From assembly GCA_030248195.1 (NCBI GenBank), contig JASAND010022070.1, positions 33,241 through 97,240 of the forward strand: a stretch of 64,000 bases of DNA, read 5' to 3'. This DNA is from Trissonchulus latispiculum (taxonomy: Eukaryota; Nematoda; Enoplea; Enoplida; Ironidae). Numbering within the stretch: position 1 is the first letter of the stretch; each line of letters begins with the position of its first letter. Made by a program: the position numbers and the translations under genes. Below the pieces are notes generated by a model. The model was not told the DNA's origin. It worked only from the letters and a program-made list of their open reading frames with translations, and did no database searches. This document shows positions 1-11,636 of this stretch, piece by piece.

Positions 1-1835
1 TGCTACAAAACTGTCACAAACCAGTAGTCACGCAAAAATTGTCCAAGCAGTAGCAGTGAAAAATTAGCAAAGCGATGCATTAGCTCATTCTCAATCAAAT
101 CCGACGATCAACCTAACGAGTAACTCGGTCAAACTCAACCCTACCCTTCACATTCTCCACAACAAAAAATGGGGTAGAGTTCAACCACCCGGTGCAAACA
201 GAAATAAAGAGGTGCAGATACAATAGTAGGGTGAGGTAGCAGACATCCATAGGGAAAATGTACAGTGCAAAACAGACAGCAGGTATGTACATACAGTGTA
301 AAGTCATAGCATATGTGCAAAGCAGTGTAGAAGTCAAGCATTGTAAACAAGGTTAAGAAATAGCAAAACATATTTACAGCAATGAAGGATGGTGATGCTG
401 ATGATGGTAGAACGACGGTGGCAGTGTAGAGTAAAGGTAGAACGCAGTCAGAACAGTGAAGAGCAGCTCGTGTCGTACCAGGTAGCATGCAGGGATCGGA
501 GTTGAATCGCATTAGCTGAGGCAAGGTCCATACAGTCTAAGAGGGGTGTTGCTGCAGAGGCAGGGTAAAGCAGCTGTAGCAGAATTCACACAGTTTATGA
601 CGGAGAGGAACAGCGGCGACAGATGGGAGAGGTGGAGTTCCACTGTGGAAAGTATCCATTCAGTCTATGGGTACAGATGAGCAGTGAGTGGGTGGCCTGC
701 GGCTGTAATGGCCAGCAGTGGTGGAGATCGGGAACGACCATGACGTGGTGTGGTGACACTGGCAATTGAGCAACTGTGGAGCCATCATCGATCATCAATA
801 GTTGGACTGTACAGGTAAAAGAATGAAAAACTAGCCACTGTTAGGAAACAGCCTGAAACATTTGAAAGACAAAATAAGTACCGATTTTACAGATAGTTGG
901 TATTTCTCCAACTATCGTCAAACTATGCTTCGCTGGTAAATCGTATGGTAGCTATTTCTCAGCAAGCTTCTATGTTTCTACGTACACCAGTATTAGCTTT
1001 TATCATTTAAGTTCAAACAGTTTAAATGTTCTCTATTAAGATACATTGCTGCATAACGCAGAAATTCAGATCGCGCCACCACGAAATTATATTTCTCAGC
1101 CAACTATGGTTGCCAAAGTGGTGTCTCATGCTATCTTTAAAGCCTCCTTAAAAGAATTATTCAGTAAACAGCGAAAATAATCAATTAAAACAGCAAACAA
1201 CCAAATCGTGGGTCAGTAGATTGATATGGGACTAGGTATCCGTATGAGGTAAGTGGCGGTGTTAGCGGTGAGTACTCGTCCAGTGCAGTGAAGCTAAAAT
1301 TGGTACAGACAAGCACAGGGCGGACAGTGATTACTAATCCCAAGTTTATTCTTGCAGTGGGGAAACTAATGTGTGGAGGACGGCTTCGTTTAATTATTCC
1401 TTGAGAGATTAAATTTGTTTATAGCGTTACAGGGGCTGGGTTCAGTTGCGTATCAATTAACCTGTCTGTTTCACATCTTCATTATCCCAGTATGTCTCTA
1501 GACCAATCAAGCTAGGGACCAGCGTGCAAGCATGCAGGACACAACAGAACCGACATACAAAACAGGGGACATCAACAGAAACAGGCTAACATGCAGTGCA
1601 GCCGAGAACTATACAAAAACGTCATGCAAAACCGAAAACACCAGTGCACAGAGATGAAAACTCATGCTCCCAAACCGAACCGAACAGAATATTAATTATG
1701 TTCCGATACCGTGGGTCTTGAACGCGATACAAACCAACTTTGTGTAGTTCAACCTTCATCTAGAATTTTCAGGCATAACCATCAGTTCAAACTAAACTTC
1801 TGCCGGCAAACTAAAAATTCGTCGAACGAAACACA
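1..1835. other. no recognised gene or repeat
   Basis: I see no convincing coding exon, RNA gene or named repeat here. Open frames on the minus strand (for example 141-524) have low-complexity, Cys/Leu/Tyr-rich translations with no motif and are probably chance. Because the Ty3/gypsy remnant on the minus strand points this way, some of this could be its 3' untranslated region or LTR, but I could not find a second copy of any LTR to show that. Confidence 0.4.
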
Positions 1836-2510
1836 CTAAAACTTAGGATCGACGAGATCGTCTGGAAAATGACGGTGCATGCGGTGCAAATAAGGAAGAG
1901 TAAGGGCAATGCAGGCAGGCTGTTTGTAGGGAAACGGAATAGTGCCCCAGCTGCCGTTCACATGCAAAATGATAACCTTAGGGGGCATGCACATGCGGTT
2001 AGGACAATGGAACTGAACATCGACAGCGGGCTTAACATAGGATTGCAAGTTAACCTTAGTCGGAAACGACTCAAACAGAACAGCATTGGGCAGCGTGTGA
2101 AACTTAAAGGGTATTCCATGCTAGGAAATGGAATACTTCCAAAAACAATCCGTGCACAACAGCGTGCAAACCTCCAATACCTCCGGATCAAGCAGACGGA
2201 TAGTTTTTCCTGGAGCAAACAACTCAGATGTTCCGGGGGCGACATAGATCCGCTGGGTGTGCAGGCATCTCCGCAACTCCGGAATCGGCGGAAACAATTC
2301 TCTTGAGGGTCCTCGCTGTTGAGGAGTGATCCACATGAGGGGGTCAGGACCAGGGTTATACCGAAGAGTGTGGATGCCTTCATCCGCAAACACGCGCATC
2401 ACCCGCCGACGTGGGGCAAGTTTAGGAGGGAGACGGGTCAGATCATCATTGCTCTCCTTGCCGGCAAACTTCTCCTGACCATTCAACCAAGCTAGGATCG
2501 GAACTGGCAT
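1836..2510 (-). pseudogene. Cys-rich ORF, paralogue B, broken by one in-frame TAG
   Basis: I do not recognise the family. The frame runs from Met at 2510 down to a stop at 1836, interrupted once by TAG at 2123-2121. It is collinear with the ORF at 2589-3218: both share a DP-x-V/I...LC-x2-CFW block, then about 40 residues later an F-x-CPN-x2-C block, then V-x-I/L-LH. The two Cys pairs (C-x2-C and C-x3-C) could bind zinc, but that is inference. The stop falls just after CFW, exactly where the other copy reads through. It lies downstream of an RT-RNase H remnant on the same strand, so it may be an accessory ORF of that element or a separate duplicated gene. Confidence 0.5.
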
Positions 2511-2588
2511 ACTGAACTGTAAAATGTATCAAGAAACTTACAGGAATATTATGCGGTAATAAAAGCTAGAGGAAATGTAAGTGGAGAC

Positions 2589-3218
2589 TTAACCTAAGGT
2601 ATTAGGGGTATAGGGATCTTGTTCAACATTCATGCGCATACAGTAACTCAGAACATCACGCGGAATATATGGATGTAGGAAAGCAGGCAGTCCAAACAAA
2701 ACTTCACCCACATCAGCACTCAAAACTTGCATGCCACGGCCATGCATCCATTCTTGCGATTCATGCAAAACAAGTACACAAACAGATTGACAACGGACAT
2801 TTGGACAACGAAAAATACCTCCACCAGACGAGGGGACATTATCATGTAGGTAAGCCTTAGCGGGATGGGTGGATCGGCGGGCCTCAGCGGAAACAGGAAA
2901 AATGTGGACTGGTACTCCATGAAAACTGAAACCTACTCTCCAAAAACAATTAAGGCATAGGAAAGTGCTAACCTGCGCAATTTGCGGATCGACTAAATGA
3001 ACTCTGCTATTTTCCTTAAACAATTCCGGATGGCGTGGATCAGTGTAGACATCTAACGTGCCGGGGAGCATCACAAGACCAAAGGGCATTTCACAAGGCA
3101 CGCGTAGGGGACCTTGAAACTCAAGCGGGCAAACTAGGCTAAAGGGTGCGGTCAAGGCAGGATCTTCATGTACAGAATCGGGCTCGGGCGCGATGACTAA
3201 GGGAAGCTTGGGAGCCAT
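2589..3218 (-). CDS. Cys-rich ORF, paralogue A (209 codons), unknown function
   Basis: An intact frame of 209 codons on the minus strand, starting MAPKLP. No family is recognised. It contains LCLNCFW (about residues 86-92) and RCPNVRC (about residues 137-143), the same spaced Cys pairs as the broken copy immediately downstream at 1836-2510. The two are therefore tandem paralogues about 80 bp apart. No signal peptide or membrane segment is evident. It lies 130 bp downstream of the Ty3/gypsy RT-RNase H frame, in the place where integrase would be expected. A zinc-binding nucleic-acid protein encoded by the retroelement is one possibility; an unrelated host gene is another. Confidence 0.5.
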   Translation of the reverse strand: MAPKLPLVIAPEPDSVHEDPALTAPFSLVCPLEFQGPLRVPCEMPFGLVMLPGTLDVYTDPRHPELFKENSRVHLVDPQIAQVSTFLCLNCFWRVGFSFHGVPVHIFPVSAEARRSTHPAKAYLHDNVPSSGGGIFRCPNVRCQSVCVLVLHESQEWMHGRGMQVLSADVGEVLFGLPAFLHPYIPRDVLSYCMRMNVEQDPYTPNTLG

Positions 3219-3349
3219 CTAATCAAGTATTCCTAAAGACAAGACAAGGGGATTCAGGACAACTGGGAAACGGGATGAAATCCCGGTTACATTCTTGTAG
3301 ACTATGACACAGGGGCATACATATCTAGCATCACCCCACACACATTACA

Positions 3350-4801
3350 TCATTCACTCATGCTCAGCAGACGATCATATTGATAACCTAGGAAATTGGG
3401 CAAATACATAAGAGCATCCTCCAACATAGGCTGTAAAGTTTGTAACTTAGCCCAAGATTTAGGGTTCAAAGAAACGTTAGAATTATCTCGCACGGCATGA
3501 TGAAAAACATCATTGAAAATAGCTGTGGTCGGATCAATTCGTTTCGAACGGCCAATTTCAGGAGAGTCATCTCTAGGCTTTTCATAAACTTTGCTCGGAT
3601 AGTCTAAATCTAGCATACGTGGTCGCGAAACTGGTTTTCTCTCCTGCTCATCTTCACTTGATTCTGAGCTAGAAATTTTTCGCAGTCCTCTCAATTTTGG
3701 TTGTTTTTCAGGGGATGGTTGACTTTGTTCCTCATCTGAATCACTGGAGCTAGAGGGTTGTGAAATTTTCGAGACCTTGGATCGAACAGCTGGTGGACCC
3801 TTTTTTGCTCTCAATTTGTTAACAACAGCAATGTTAGGGTCTCGAGCCCGTCGGGCTTGTCCACGGACAATAACCGAATTTATGTGAGCGACTAGCTCCT
3901 CACTCTCATCCTGATAAATTTGCACACATTTTCTGTCATTTTCCTGCTCATCACCTAGCAATCCTTTTGCAATATCAGCGAACAATGAATTCCTAGAAAG
4001 TCCATCTGCGTTCCTAAGTTGCGGATTATTTCGATGCTTGATTTCAAAGTCATACTCAGAAAACGTCATTTGCCAGCGAGCTAATCGGGAATTTCGAGGC
4101 GGATGCTTCATTAGCCAACGCAAAGCAGAATGGTCAGTGAACAAGCTAAAAGGGGGTCCACCATAAAGATAATGACGAAAATGTTCGATTCCGAATTTCA
4201 TAGCTAAACATTCTTTATGATGAGCAGAATAATTTCGCTTGTACTTTTTTTAAAGATCGGGCAGCGTATGCAACAGGGTGGTATTTACCGTCGTCCTGTT
4301 CCTGCGATAGAACAGCACCCAATGCCAAATCGGAAGCGTCAGTATGGAGAATATAACCTTTAGCGAGATCAGGGTGTGCTAGTACGGGTGCTTCGACCAA
4401 ACTCTTTTTGAGAAGCGCAAACGATTGCTGATGCGTATTATTCCAAACAAAACGTACACCTTTCTTTTTGAGAGAGTGGAGCAACTAGATGTGCAAAACC
4501 TTTGATAAACTTTGCGTAATAAGCACACATTCCTAAAAAACTTTCCACGTCCTTAATGGTTTTGGGTACGGCCAGATCACGTATTGCTTGAATCCGTTCC
4601 TTAAGGGGTTCGACCCCTTGCTCTGAAATGATGTGTCCTAGATAGGTGACGGATTTCTTCAGAAAATGGCATTTTCCAGGATTCATTTTCAAGTCAGCAG
4701 CACGCAATCGATCGAAAACCTCTTGCATAATTTCCAAATGTTCCTCAAAAGTTTTTGAAAAGATCAAAATATCGTCGATGTAAATGATACACTTTTTTCA
4801 C
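3350..4801 (-). mobile_element. Ty3/gypsy retrotransposon fragment: RT (C-terminal half) and RNase H
   Basis: Three overlapping minus-strand frames encode one interrupted pol. The RT catalytic YIDD box lies near 4785-4770, next to ILIFSKTFEEH, followed by YLGHIIS and FLGMCAYYAKFI (RT thumb). The second frame (4484-4215) has HTDASDLALGAVLSQ, the RNase H first catalytic segment, and HPVAYAARSL. The third (4201-3350) has FTDHSALRWL and RLARWQMTFSEYDFEI, typical of the Ty3/gypsy RNase H end, then a Ser/Glu/Lys-rich tail to a stop. Frameshifts sit in homopolymer runs near 4463 and 4247. The 5' part of RT, protease and gag are missing, and no integrase follows RNase H. Inactive fragment. Confidence 0.9.
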
Positions 4802-5368
4802 TGTAAATCGCCTAGAATTCTTTCCATGCAACGCTACCCTTCACATATATACCAAAAATTTTTGAACATCGATTTCTCAAAACTGTAGAATCGGCCAAAA
4901 TATGAAGGACATGTGGGCCGAGGGACATTTTTTTGGATTTGGCTCAACAAGTCTCAGTACTCCAAAAAATCCGGCAAATGAGCGATGACACGAAATTTCG
5001 CAACTTTCTATTCAGTTTTCTCACAACTGGAGCTGTCTTAGCTCAAACCAAGAAAACTGACCCTCCGCAATAGGGCGAATTTTCATTCAGCCAAAAATCA
5101 CGCGAATTCATTGGGCAGTTTTTGAGAAATCAATGTTCAAAACAAAATAATCGCAATTTTGCCAAAATGGTTTTTCGGCGAATTCCCTAGCTTAAAGCAA
5201 CGAACTCCAAAGAATAGGTATTGATAAAATGCGCAATTGGCCAGTGTATTGATTGAGTATAAATAAGCCGAAATTGTCTGTAAGATTTGGCAGTAATTTT
5301 GAAAAAACTGATTTCGTGAAAATTGGCCATTTTTGGTCGCTAGCTAGCTAGCTTTTACACGTGTTTAA

Positions 5369-5456
<88 letters not shown>

Positions 5457-5515
5457 TTATATGTATATATACACATATATATGCATATATACACACACAC
5501 GCATATATATATATA
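5369..5515. repeat. (TA)n microsatellite with TACA/CACA variants
   Basis: About 84 bp of uninterrupted AT dinucleotides (5369-5452), followed by imperfect ATACAT and ACACAC steps to 5515. It interrupts the MITE copy that contains it; the related copy at 55441-56454 lacks the run. Confidence 0.95.
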
Positions 5516-5650
5516 GGGACTAGGGACTGTTGACTGGTTTGCTGGCTATATCTTTAACATTAGAGTTAGCCAGTCTAAGCCAGTCAACTTTGATAGTCCC
5601 ATTATTTTTAACACTAGATTTAGCCAGTCAACTGCGACTGGCTAATTTTT
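5516..5650. repeat. AGCCAGTCAACT-type short inverted and direct repeats
   Basis: GACTGGTTTGCTGGCTA, AGTTAGCCAGTC, AAGCCAGTCAAC and TTAGCCAGTCAACT recur within 130 bp. GGGACT at 5516 and AGTCCC near 5596 bound one inverted unit. This looks like a small palindromic repeat inserted beside the microsatellite; no function can be read from it. Confidence 0.5.
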
Positions 5651-6184
5651 AAATAATCTTTGTGTACAAAATTTATTTTGCTAGACGCACTATAATGTAA
5701 AAGAGGATATGTTATTCAAATTAACTGACACGCTATTGCTCGACGTACTATAATGTAAAAAGAAATGTGTTATGCACAGTAACTGACTGGGTAGTGCGAT
5801 ACGCACTAAAAGAAAAGCCCATTTTTTGACCCCAAAAATCGTTTTTGGCTTATACCGACTTAACCATTAGAGGTAGCTCAAAAGTTGTAGAAGCATGAAT
5901 GTTCATTTTGGTACCCTCTTTTCAGCCATAACAACCAATGCGGTGTAGCGACTACGTACTGAGAGAATAAGGGCAAAAACCAAAACTTTCTTATCTTTAA
6001 ACCTAAAAATACGGGACTGGTCCCAGAATGTTAAAGAGCACGAAAATAAGGTATTTGGAAAGTTTCATCCACTTTCATAAAGAATTGAAGCTTGTAGGGC
6101 CGAATTTACACAAAGCGGTACCAGCACCTTAAACAACGCAACAAGTACGCACTCTTGGTGCAAGAAGAACTCCAAATTTAGGGC

Positions 6185-6256
6185 CTCGGTTCGGATTCGA
6201 ACGCAGGACATTCGGATTAACGCTACGATCGCTGTGCCGTTAGAGCCCGAGGGAGC
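6185..6256 (-). repeat. tRNA-derived sequence (SINE head or tRNA pseudogene)
   Basis: On the minus strand GCGTTCGAATCCG matches the pol III B box, about 45 bases after a degenerate A-box region. Short CCTCGG/CCGAGG ends can pair like an acceptor stem. The T stem is not well formed, so a functional tRNA is unlikely. The most likely origin is a tRNA-derived SINE or a decayed tRNA copy. Confidence 0.5.
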
Positions 6257-6844
6257 AAGCTTTTGGGCTAGCAAAAAATTTCTGTTAGAGCTCATTATTG
6301 ACTTTATTATTATCAATTATCAATCTTTAACCATAAAATTACGTTCCGAGATCTTAAAACGTTCTTGCAGTAGCTGTGACTCGCAACTAATGAATGAACA
6401 CAGTGAGTGGAATGACCAAATAAAATTAATTTCCACCTACTTCCAGCTTGCATTTTCTATGTATCTCCTTCCGTCATACTTAGTTCCGTGCCAAATCGAA
6501 GCTTCCGTAAAGTGTCTGTATTAGTTGTATAGAATTCACCCTTAGGTCTCACCAATAAAACGGACAAACAAAATACACCGAGTGACGTACTATAAATAGT
6601 TTTAATTACTATACTTGAATTAAATACAAGGATAGTGCGTAATCATACATAAGTTCTAGTAACAAAGTGCTTGACTTAGAGAACGCTTGTCATATAAAAG
6701 TTTTAAATGAATCCAGAAAATGCAAAACAAACCTGCAAGATAATAACCAGCATACAATTAACATTAACACGTTTTAATTATTGTAACACTGGTAGAAGTA
6801 ATCTGAAACTACTAATACTAACTATTTTATTAACTATTTTATTA

Positions 6845-7176
6845 AACTAATTTCCTCGAAAATGACCATTTCCAGACCACCGAAATAGTTTCTGGCTTAT
6901 ACTGACTTGCCATAAAAATACCTCTAAGGTTGTAAACACAAAAATGATCATTTCAGCGGCATGTTTTCAGCTATAACAACCATTCCGGTGTCCTGAATGC
7001 CCACTGGGGGACTATTGGCTAAAACAATTTTTTCCCTGAAAATTCTGGACCCATCCCAGATAGCTAAAGACCACCAAAATAATACATTTGAAAGTTTGAA
7101 AATTTCACCATTTCCATTTTTTGAGAAATTAAAACCTCTAGAGCCAAATTTACGCAAAGCGATACCAACACTTTAA
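6845..7176. mobile_element. TTAA-family MITE, right-half fragment
   Basis: Collinear with about 56118-56454 and with the 3' part of the 4840-6132 copy: TCCTCGAAAATG, CTTATACTGACTT, TATAACAACCATTCCGGTGT and a closing GATACCAACACTTTAA. The TTAA is at 7173-7176. Only the right half is present. No coding capacity. Confidence 0.6.
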
Positions 7177-7337
7177 GAAACATGTTTTGCGAATTTCGTC
7201 CCATACTGAAGCAACTTAACTTGGTTCAAATGTGGTTTTATTCGACAAATTCGTGCTTAATTTCAGTGTAGATATGTAGAAAACAATAAGGTAGTCATCC
7301 TTACTTTCTGAATACATTGGATACCGTTTATAGGTTG

Positions 7338-7692
7338 TAAGGGACGTGCTCAAAATTCTTGCCCTCTGAAAGCGCATATACGGGTTTAATATACGTAATT
7401 AAAGTATATTTTTCCTTAGATTTAAGCGCATATACGCTTCCTGGTATTTGCTGTGGTCTTATTTGTGTTGGACCAACTTAATCAAAACATGGCCACGTTT
7501 GGCCACTTTTTTGGATAAGAAAGGCTGCTGCTTGTTGAAGAAAACGCAGTAGGCAAAATTGCAAAAAGTTAGTATAAAGCTTTTTATGTGGAAGGAATCG
7601 TATTTTCCTTTGTTGCAAAGCATATATGCGGCTTCTGGGAAAGCGTATCAAAATTAACGCATATACGCTTTGATTTTTGAGCACATCCCTAA
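7338..7692. mobile_element. small TIR element carrying GCGCATATACG repeats
   Basis: The ends are inverted: AGGGACGTGCTCAAAA at the left and TTTTGAGCACATCCCT at the right. GCATATACGC-like motifs are repeated inside, next to both ends (near 7373, 7430, 7620 and 7662). About 355 bp, no coding frame with motifs. I could not define a convincing target-site duplication, so the superfamily is open. Confidence 0.6.
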
Positions 7693-8037
7693 TTCGAATG
7701 GAAAACGAACGTTTAATTACACATTTTCAACTGTGAATTTTGACGTGCACGGAGCGCACGATGCGCACGATCGAAGTGAAAATAAAGGGTGATAGGCTAA
7801 CGGACAGATTCAAGCTTTGATAAATAAGTAATCACGACTCATTCGAATTGGGCGGAACATACGTGCGCTTCGACATTGTAAATGCCTGTTACGTTGGAAG
7901 TATAAAGAACTTCAAAAATTGACATTAGGAGTAATTGATTGACACATTTCATTGGAATAATTGTTTCATTTCATTACATGCAGGCAAAATCAGTTTTTCA
8001 GAAATTTATTTAAATTTTGAAATTTCTCAAACGAATT

Positions 8038-9737
8038 TCAGTGTTCAAAGCTGATCGGCAAATCAATGGTTAGATCCAGCTGGAAATCTTTTCTGGCCTG
8101 GAAACCAACACCCTCTGTCGGATCCCAATCGGCCGGACCAACGTAGTCGTTTCGCGATCCATCGATGGCAAAGGCTCGAGTCTGCACCTTCAAACCGATT
8201 CTGGATCCGTCAAATTTTGTAATCTGAAACAGAATGACAGTTGATGCAAAATTTAAAAAAACAATTCCAGAAAAGCATCTCGAAACTCCTAGTCTATATA
8301 GATGTATTAAGATTTTGGTCCATGTTGTATCGATTATTATCGAAAACCTAGTTTAAAATCCTTTTTGCTTCAGCCTTGATCCAAGAGATCCAGTTTTTTT
8401 CTGCTGATGTGTAAGCTGTCGTTGATTTAAACTGATACCATAATCACGGCACGTTTTAAAATGTCTTTACAAATCTCTCAGCTTGGTTCATCCATAGGGG
8501 ATGGGAACATACGTTTTGCTTAAAATTATAATTCTTAGCAGATAGGTGCGCGAATGTGAACTACTTTGAGGGCCAGTGGACGGAAAAATCCGATTTGCTT
8601 GTCTTCTTCTTCTTCCATTTTGTATATTACTCTACAGTAACCCTTATTTAAAATTAACGTAACGAAATACTACAACTTGAAGAGTTGTTACAATCATACC
8701 GTAACTCCTTCCTTGAATGAGGACACCGGAGTGAGTACGGTAACATCCCAGTAGGGAGGTGCTGCAAACCCGGTTGGATAGACATTGGTCAACGCAATAC
8801 TGTCGAACTTTGATCTAACTTCGTCCAGTGTCGAACTTGCCGTTATTGGCTCTGTGAACATCAAGCCAATCCTCTGCAGTCGGCCTTCGTTATTTCTGCA
8901 ACAATAAATGCCAGGTCACAACATTTTTCTATGGCAAATGACGCTGCTGTTTCAAGAAATACCCCATAGAAGTTATTAATAAATTAATCAATTATTTGAT
9001 TCAAGACATAATTAATGTATAAAGGAGCAATTTTATTTTATCGCTATTTATGGTTCGTTTAATATGCTAAAAAAACTTTTATAGGTAGTGAAAAACAATG
9101 ATACCTAAGTTGGAACAGAGCAAATTTGTCAATTTGCTGAAGTTGTCTCGAGTTGTTTTTTAGGATCTGGCTACTTGCATTGTTCCGTTTTATTGACTTG
9201 TACTGTTTTTACTAGTTGACTACTTGTATTGGCTTTAACAATATTTCTACGAGAATAGGCTACCCTCTGTTGCGCACACAAGTGACAAACTTACACTATG
9301 AATGGACGGGCGAAACTAGGATGCGTCACTACAGCATGTTCGACTCAAAAATTGGGGTCTGAGGTATAGTTTTTATTGTATAGATTGGGTTAACTAGGCA
9401 AACACCCAGTTGCAATCGATAGCAGCTTACGTTTGAATTCGTTCCTAAACTGCACTAACATTTTTGGAAGACGCTTTACCTATCAGACAACTAAAGTCAT
9501 ACTCATAGTTGAACAAATCATCATGAAGTTCGTGCAACTTCAGTCCGGTTCCTTCATCATAAAGTGTCAGTGTTGCCACGGGATGCGCTTCAATCCAAGC
9601 CAGAGCATCGGCCTCAAGCTGATCTGCCTCGGCTATGCTGATTGGGGCTTCAGTTCCAAGGGGCTGAAATTCCTCAATTTCAGCGTTCACTGAAACAATA
9701 TCAAAGGTTAGCTTTAAGTGGAAGCTATCCACATCAT
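8038..9737 (-). CDS. unrecognised host gene, three 3' exons
   Basis: Three minus-strand exons are supported by splice sites and open frames. Exon 1 is 9737-9480 (acceptor CTGCAG, donor GTAAAG). Exon 2 is 8895-8700 (acceptor GTTGCAG, donor GTATGA). Exon 3 is 8223-8038 (acceptor TGTTTCAG), ending in TGA at 8040-8038. Exons 2 and 3 join in phase 0. Exon 1 leaves phase 1 while exon 2 needs phase 2, so a small exon between them is missing from this model or another donor is used. The encoded protein is acidic (for example EIEEFQPLGTEAP, WIEAHPVATLTLYDEG) and has no Cys pattern, membrane span or motif I recognise. Base composition is markedly more balanced than in the surrounding repeats, which supports real coding sequence. 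The 5' exons were not found. Confidence 0.6.
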
Positions 9738-9919
9738 CTGCAGCTGACGAAACGATCAGATAGAACGCGCAGTTGTGTGAGAGAGGAGAAGAGTCCAAGC
9801 TACAAAATGCATTTCATGACGTGAAACAGAATATGTTAATGGTGCTTCAGTGGAATGAGCTTAAACCAGAATTCGAATCCAATGTGTTCCAACTTCGAAC
9901 GCACAATTGTATTGCACAC

Positions 9920-10930
9920 TTAAGGTGCTGGTTCGGATTCGTGTATTTTTGGGCTTTAAAAGCGCAATTGTCGTTGAAATGTATTCAAATTTGCTACAAT
10001 TACATTATTTACCCTATAAAACATGTTAGAAAAGTCAGGGCTTGAAAATGTGAGTTTTGGAGAAATTAGCTTTATTCCGCCATAACTTGCACTGTGACCA
10101 CCCTACATGGATGAACTTATAGTCATTCGAATCCTCTCACCAAGGCCTACAACTTTGCTCTTGAGAGTTTTCTTCGATTCCATAAGGTATAAGAGATAAC
10201 AGCGAAAATTGATTTTCGAGGTCCAAAACCGGCCATTTTTCGAAAAATCAAATATTGCAAGATTTCGACAGCTTCAACAGCTCTGGTCCGTCGGTCAAGT
10301 ATTGTTCATTTTTGTGGTCCTAAAGGACATCTTACGCCCAAAGGAGAGCTCTCTGCGGTATCTCTGCCAGCGCACAGCAGCGGAAATGTGAAATTTTGAA
10401 AATCGCAACTAGATTGTTTTGAACACGGATTTCTCTCAACTCATGCAATCAATTAAAAAACCGGCTTTACACATGTATTTTTGAGACAATTGCCGAGGGC
10501 TATATTTCATGGTTTTGCATTTTGACTTTCAGTTCGAGAGAAATAAGCGTCCAAACGCGAAAATTTTGACGAAAATCGGACCAAATTTACGTTTTTCTCA
10601 AAATCTTGAGCTTCTTTACTCGTTAAACAATTTCGGAAAAATAGCCCTCGGGAAGACGTTTCTTTTGAAGCCTGAACTGGTCGCTTTTCGTGAGTTTTCC
10701 CACACTTCGAGAAATCCATGTTCAAAAACTGTTTTCATGTTATTGCAAGCCGTTGTTGAAATATTATGTTGTTCAAGCCGAAGAGTTGAAATGAGACAGT
10801 TATACTGTACCTAGTTGTAACAAGCACATTCTAAGCTTTAAAATGATATAAAAATTATTGTTGAACTCCAAAAATTGAGCAAATTACAGTCTTTCAAAAT
10901 TTGCTGCAAATACCCGAACCAGCACCTTAA
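9920..10930. mobile_element. TTAA-flanked MITE, about 1 kb
   Basis: Both ends are TTAA followed by inverted GGTGCTGGTTCGG: TTAA at 9920-9923 and at 10927-10930. The interior contains CCATAAGGTATAAGAGATAAC and TTGAACACGGATTTCTC blocks that recur in inverted orientation near 13650-14080. Short open frames inside (for example 10209-10391) show no transposase motif, so it is non-autonomous. TTAA duplication is the habit of piggyBac-type transposases; membership is inferred from that alone. Confidence 0.7.
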
Positions 10931-11636
10931 GGGGGGGGGTTCATTTTCGGGTCTTTTTTCGACTTTGTCCGATCTCGCAGATTTTCACATATTTTATTGT
11001 CCAAATGGTATATTTTGACGAGTTTTTAAAATTAAAGCCGTAACTCTTACGGTTGTCGAGTATTTTCACCTCAAAGCTGAGATTTCATGTGTTGAACATA
11101 GGAAATTTAAAAAATTGTCATTTTTCGCGTGCGCCAAAAACTCTTCCGACAAACGTTGAGGAATTTGGACAAATTATACATTAAAATAACGCTAAAATGT
11201 TAAGCTGCAGTACCCTGGAATTAGAATTTTAATTTAAGCCTTTAATATTTTTTAATTAATTTTTGAATGATTAAAATTTAACACGACTTGAGCATCAAGT
11301 CAAATTTTAATAAATTAGAAATTAATTAAAAACGTTAAGGGCCTAAATTAAAATTCTAATTCCAGGGCACCGCAGTTTAACATTTTAGCGTTATTTTAAT
11401 GTATAATTTGTTCAGATTCATCAACGTTTGCCGGGAGATTTTTTAGCGCACGCGAAAAAGGAACAACTTTTTAAATTTCCTATGTTTAACACATGAAATT
11501 TCAACTTTGAGGTTAAATTACTCGACAACCGTAAGACTTATGACTGTAATTTTACCATTTGGACAATAAAATACGTGAAAATAAGCCAGATCGAAGAAAG
11601 TCGAAAAAATGACCCAAAAATGGACCCCCCCCCTCA
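10927..11636. mobile_element. foldback element, arms about 340 bp
   Basis: The left arm starts TTAAGGGGGGGGGTTCATTT and the right arm ends with the complement (GGACCCCCCCCCTCAA). The arms are nearly complementary for about 340 bp and meet near 11285 at a small GACTTGA/TCAAGTC hairpin. The left TTAA is shared with the neighbouring MITE; the right one has decayed to TCAA. No coding capacity. A transcript would fold into a long double-stranded RNA. Confidence 0.8.

Larger units (their letters stand above)
4840..6132. mobile_element. TTAA-family MITE, partial copy (left end lost)
   Basis: This segment is collinear with 55650-56454: both contain TTTCTCAAAACTG, AATCGGCCAAA, GCCGAGGGAC, TTTTTTGGATTTGGCTCA and a shared end reading ACCAGCACCTTAA. 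The right end, with TTAA at 6129-6132, is intact. The left terminus seen at 55441 is absent, because the copy abuts the Ty3/gypsy fragment near 4800-4840. It has been interrupted by a long (TA)n run and a GTTGACTGGCT-type repeat at 5369-5650. No transposase is encoded. The TTAA at the end is like the piggyBac target-site duplication; that assignment is inference. Confidence 0.65.

Noticed and set aside
141..524. 127-codon minus-strand frame as a membrane protein
   Set aside because: Cys/Leu/Tyr-rich chance frame with no splice or start context and no homologous pattern.
6185..6256. Functional tRNA gene on the minus strand
   Set aside because: The B box is good, but the T and anticodon stems do not pair properly.
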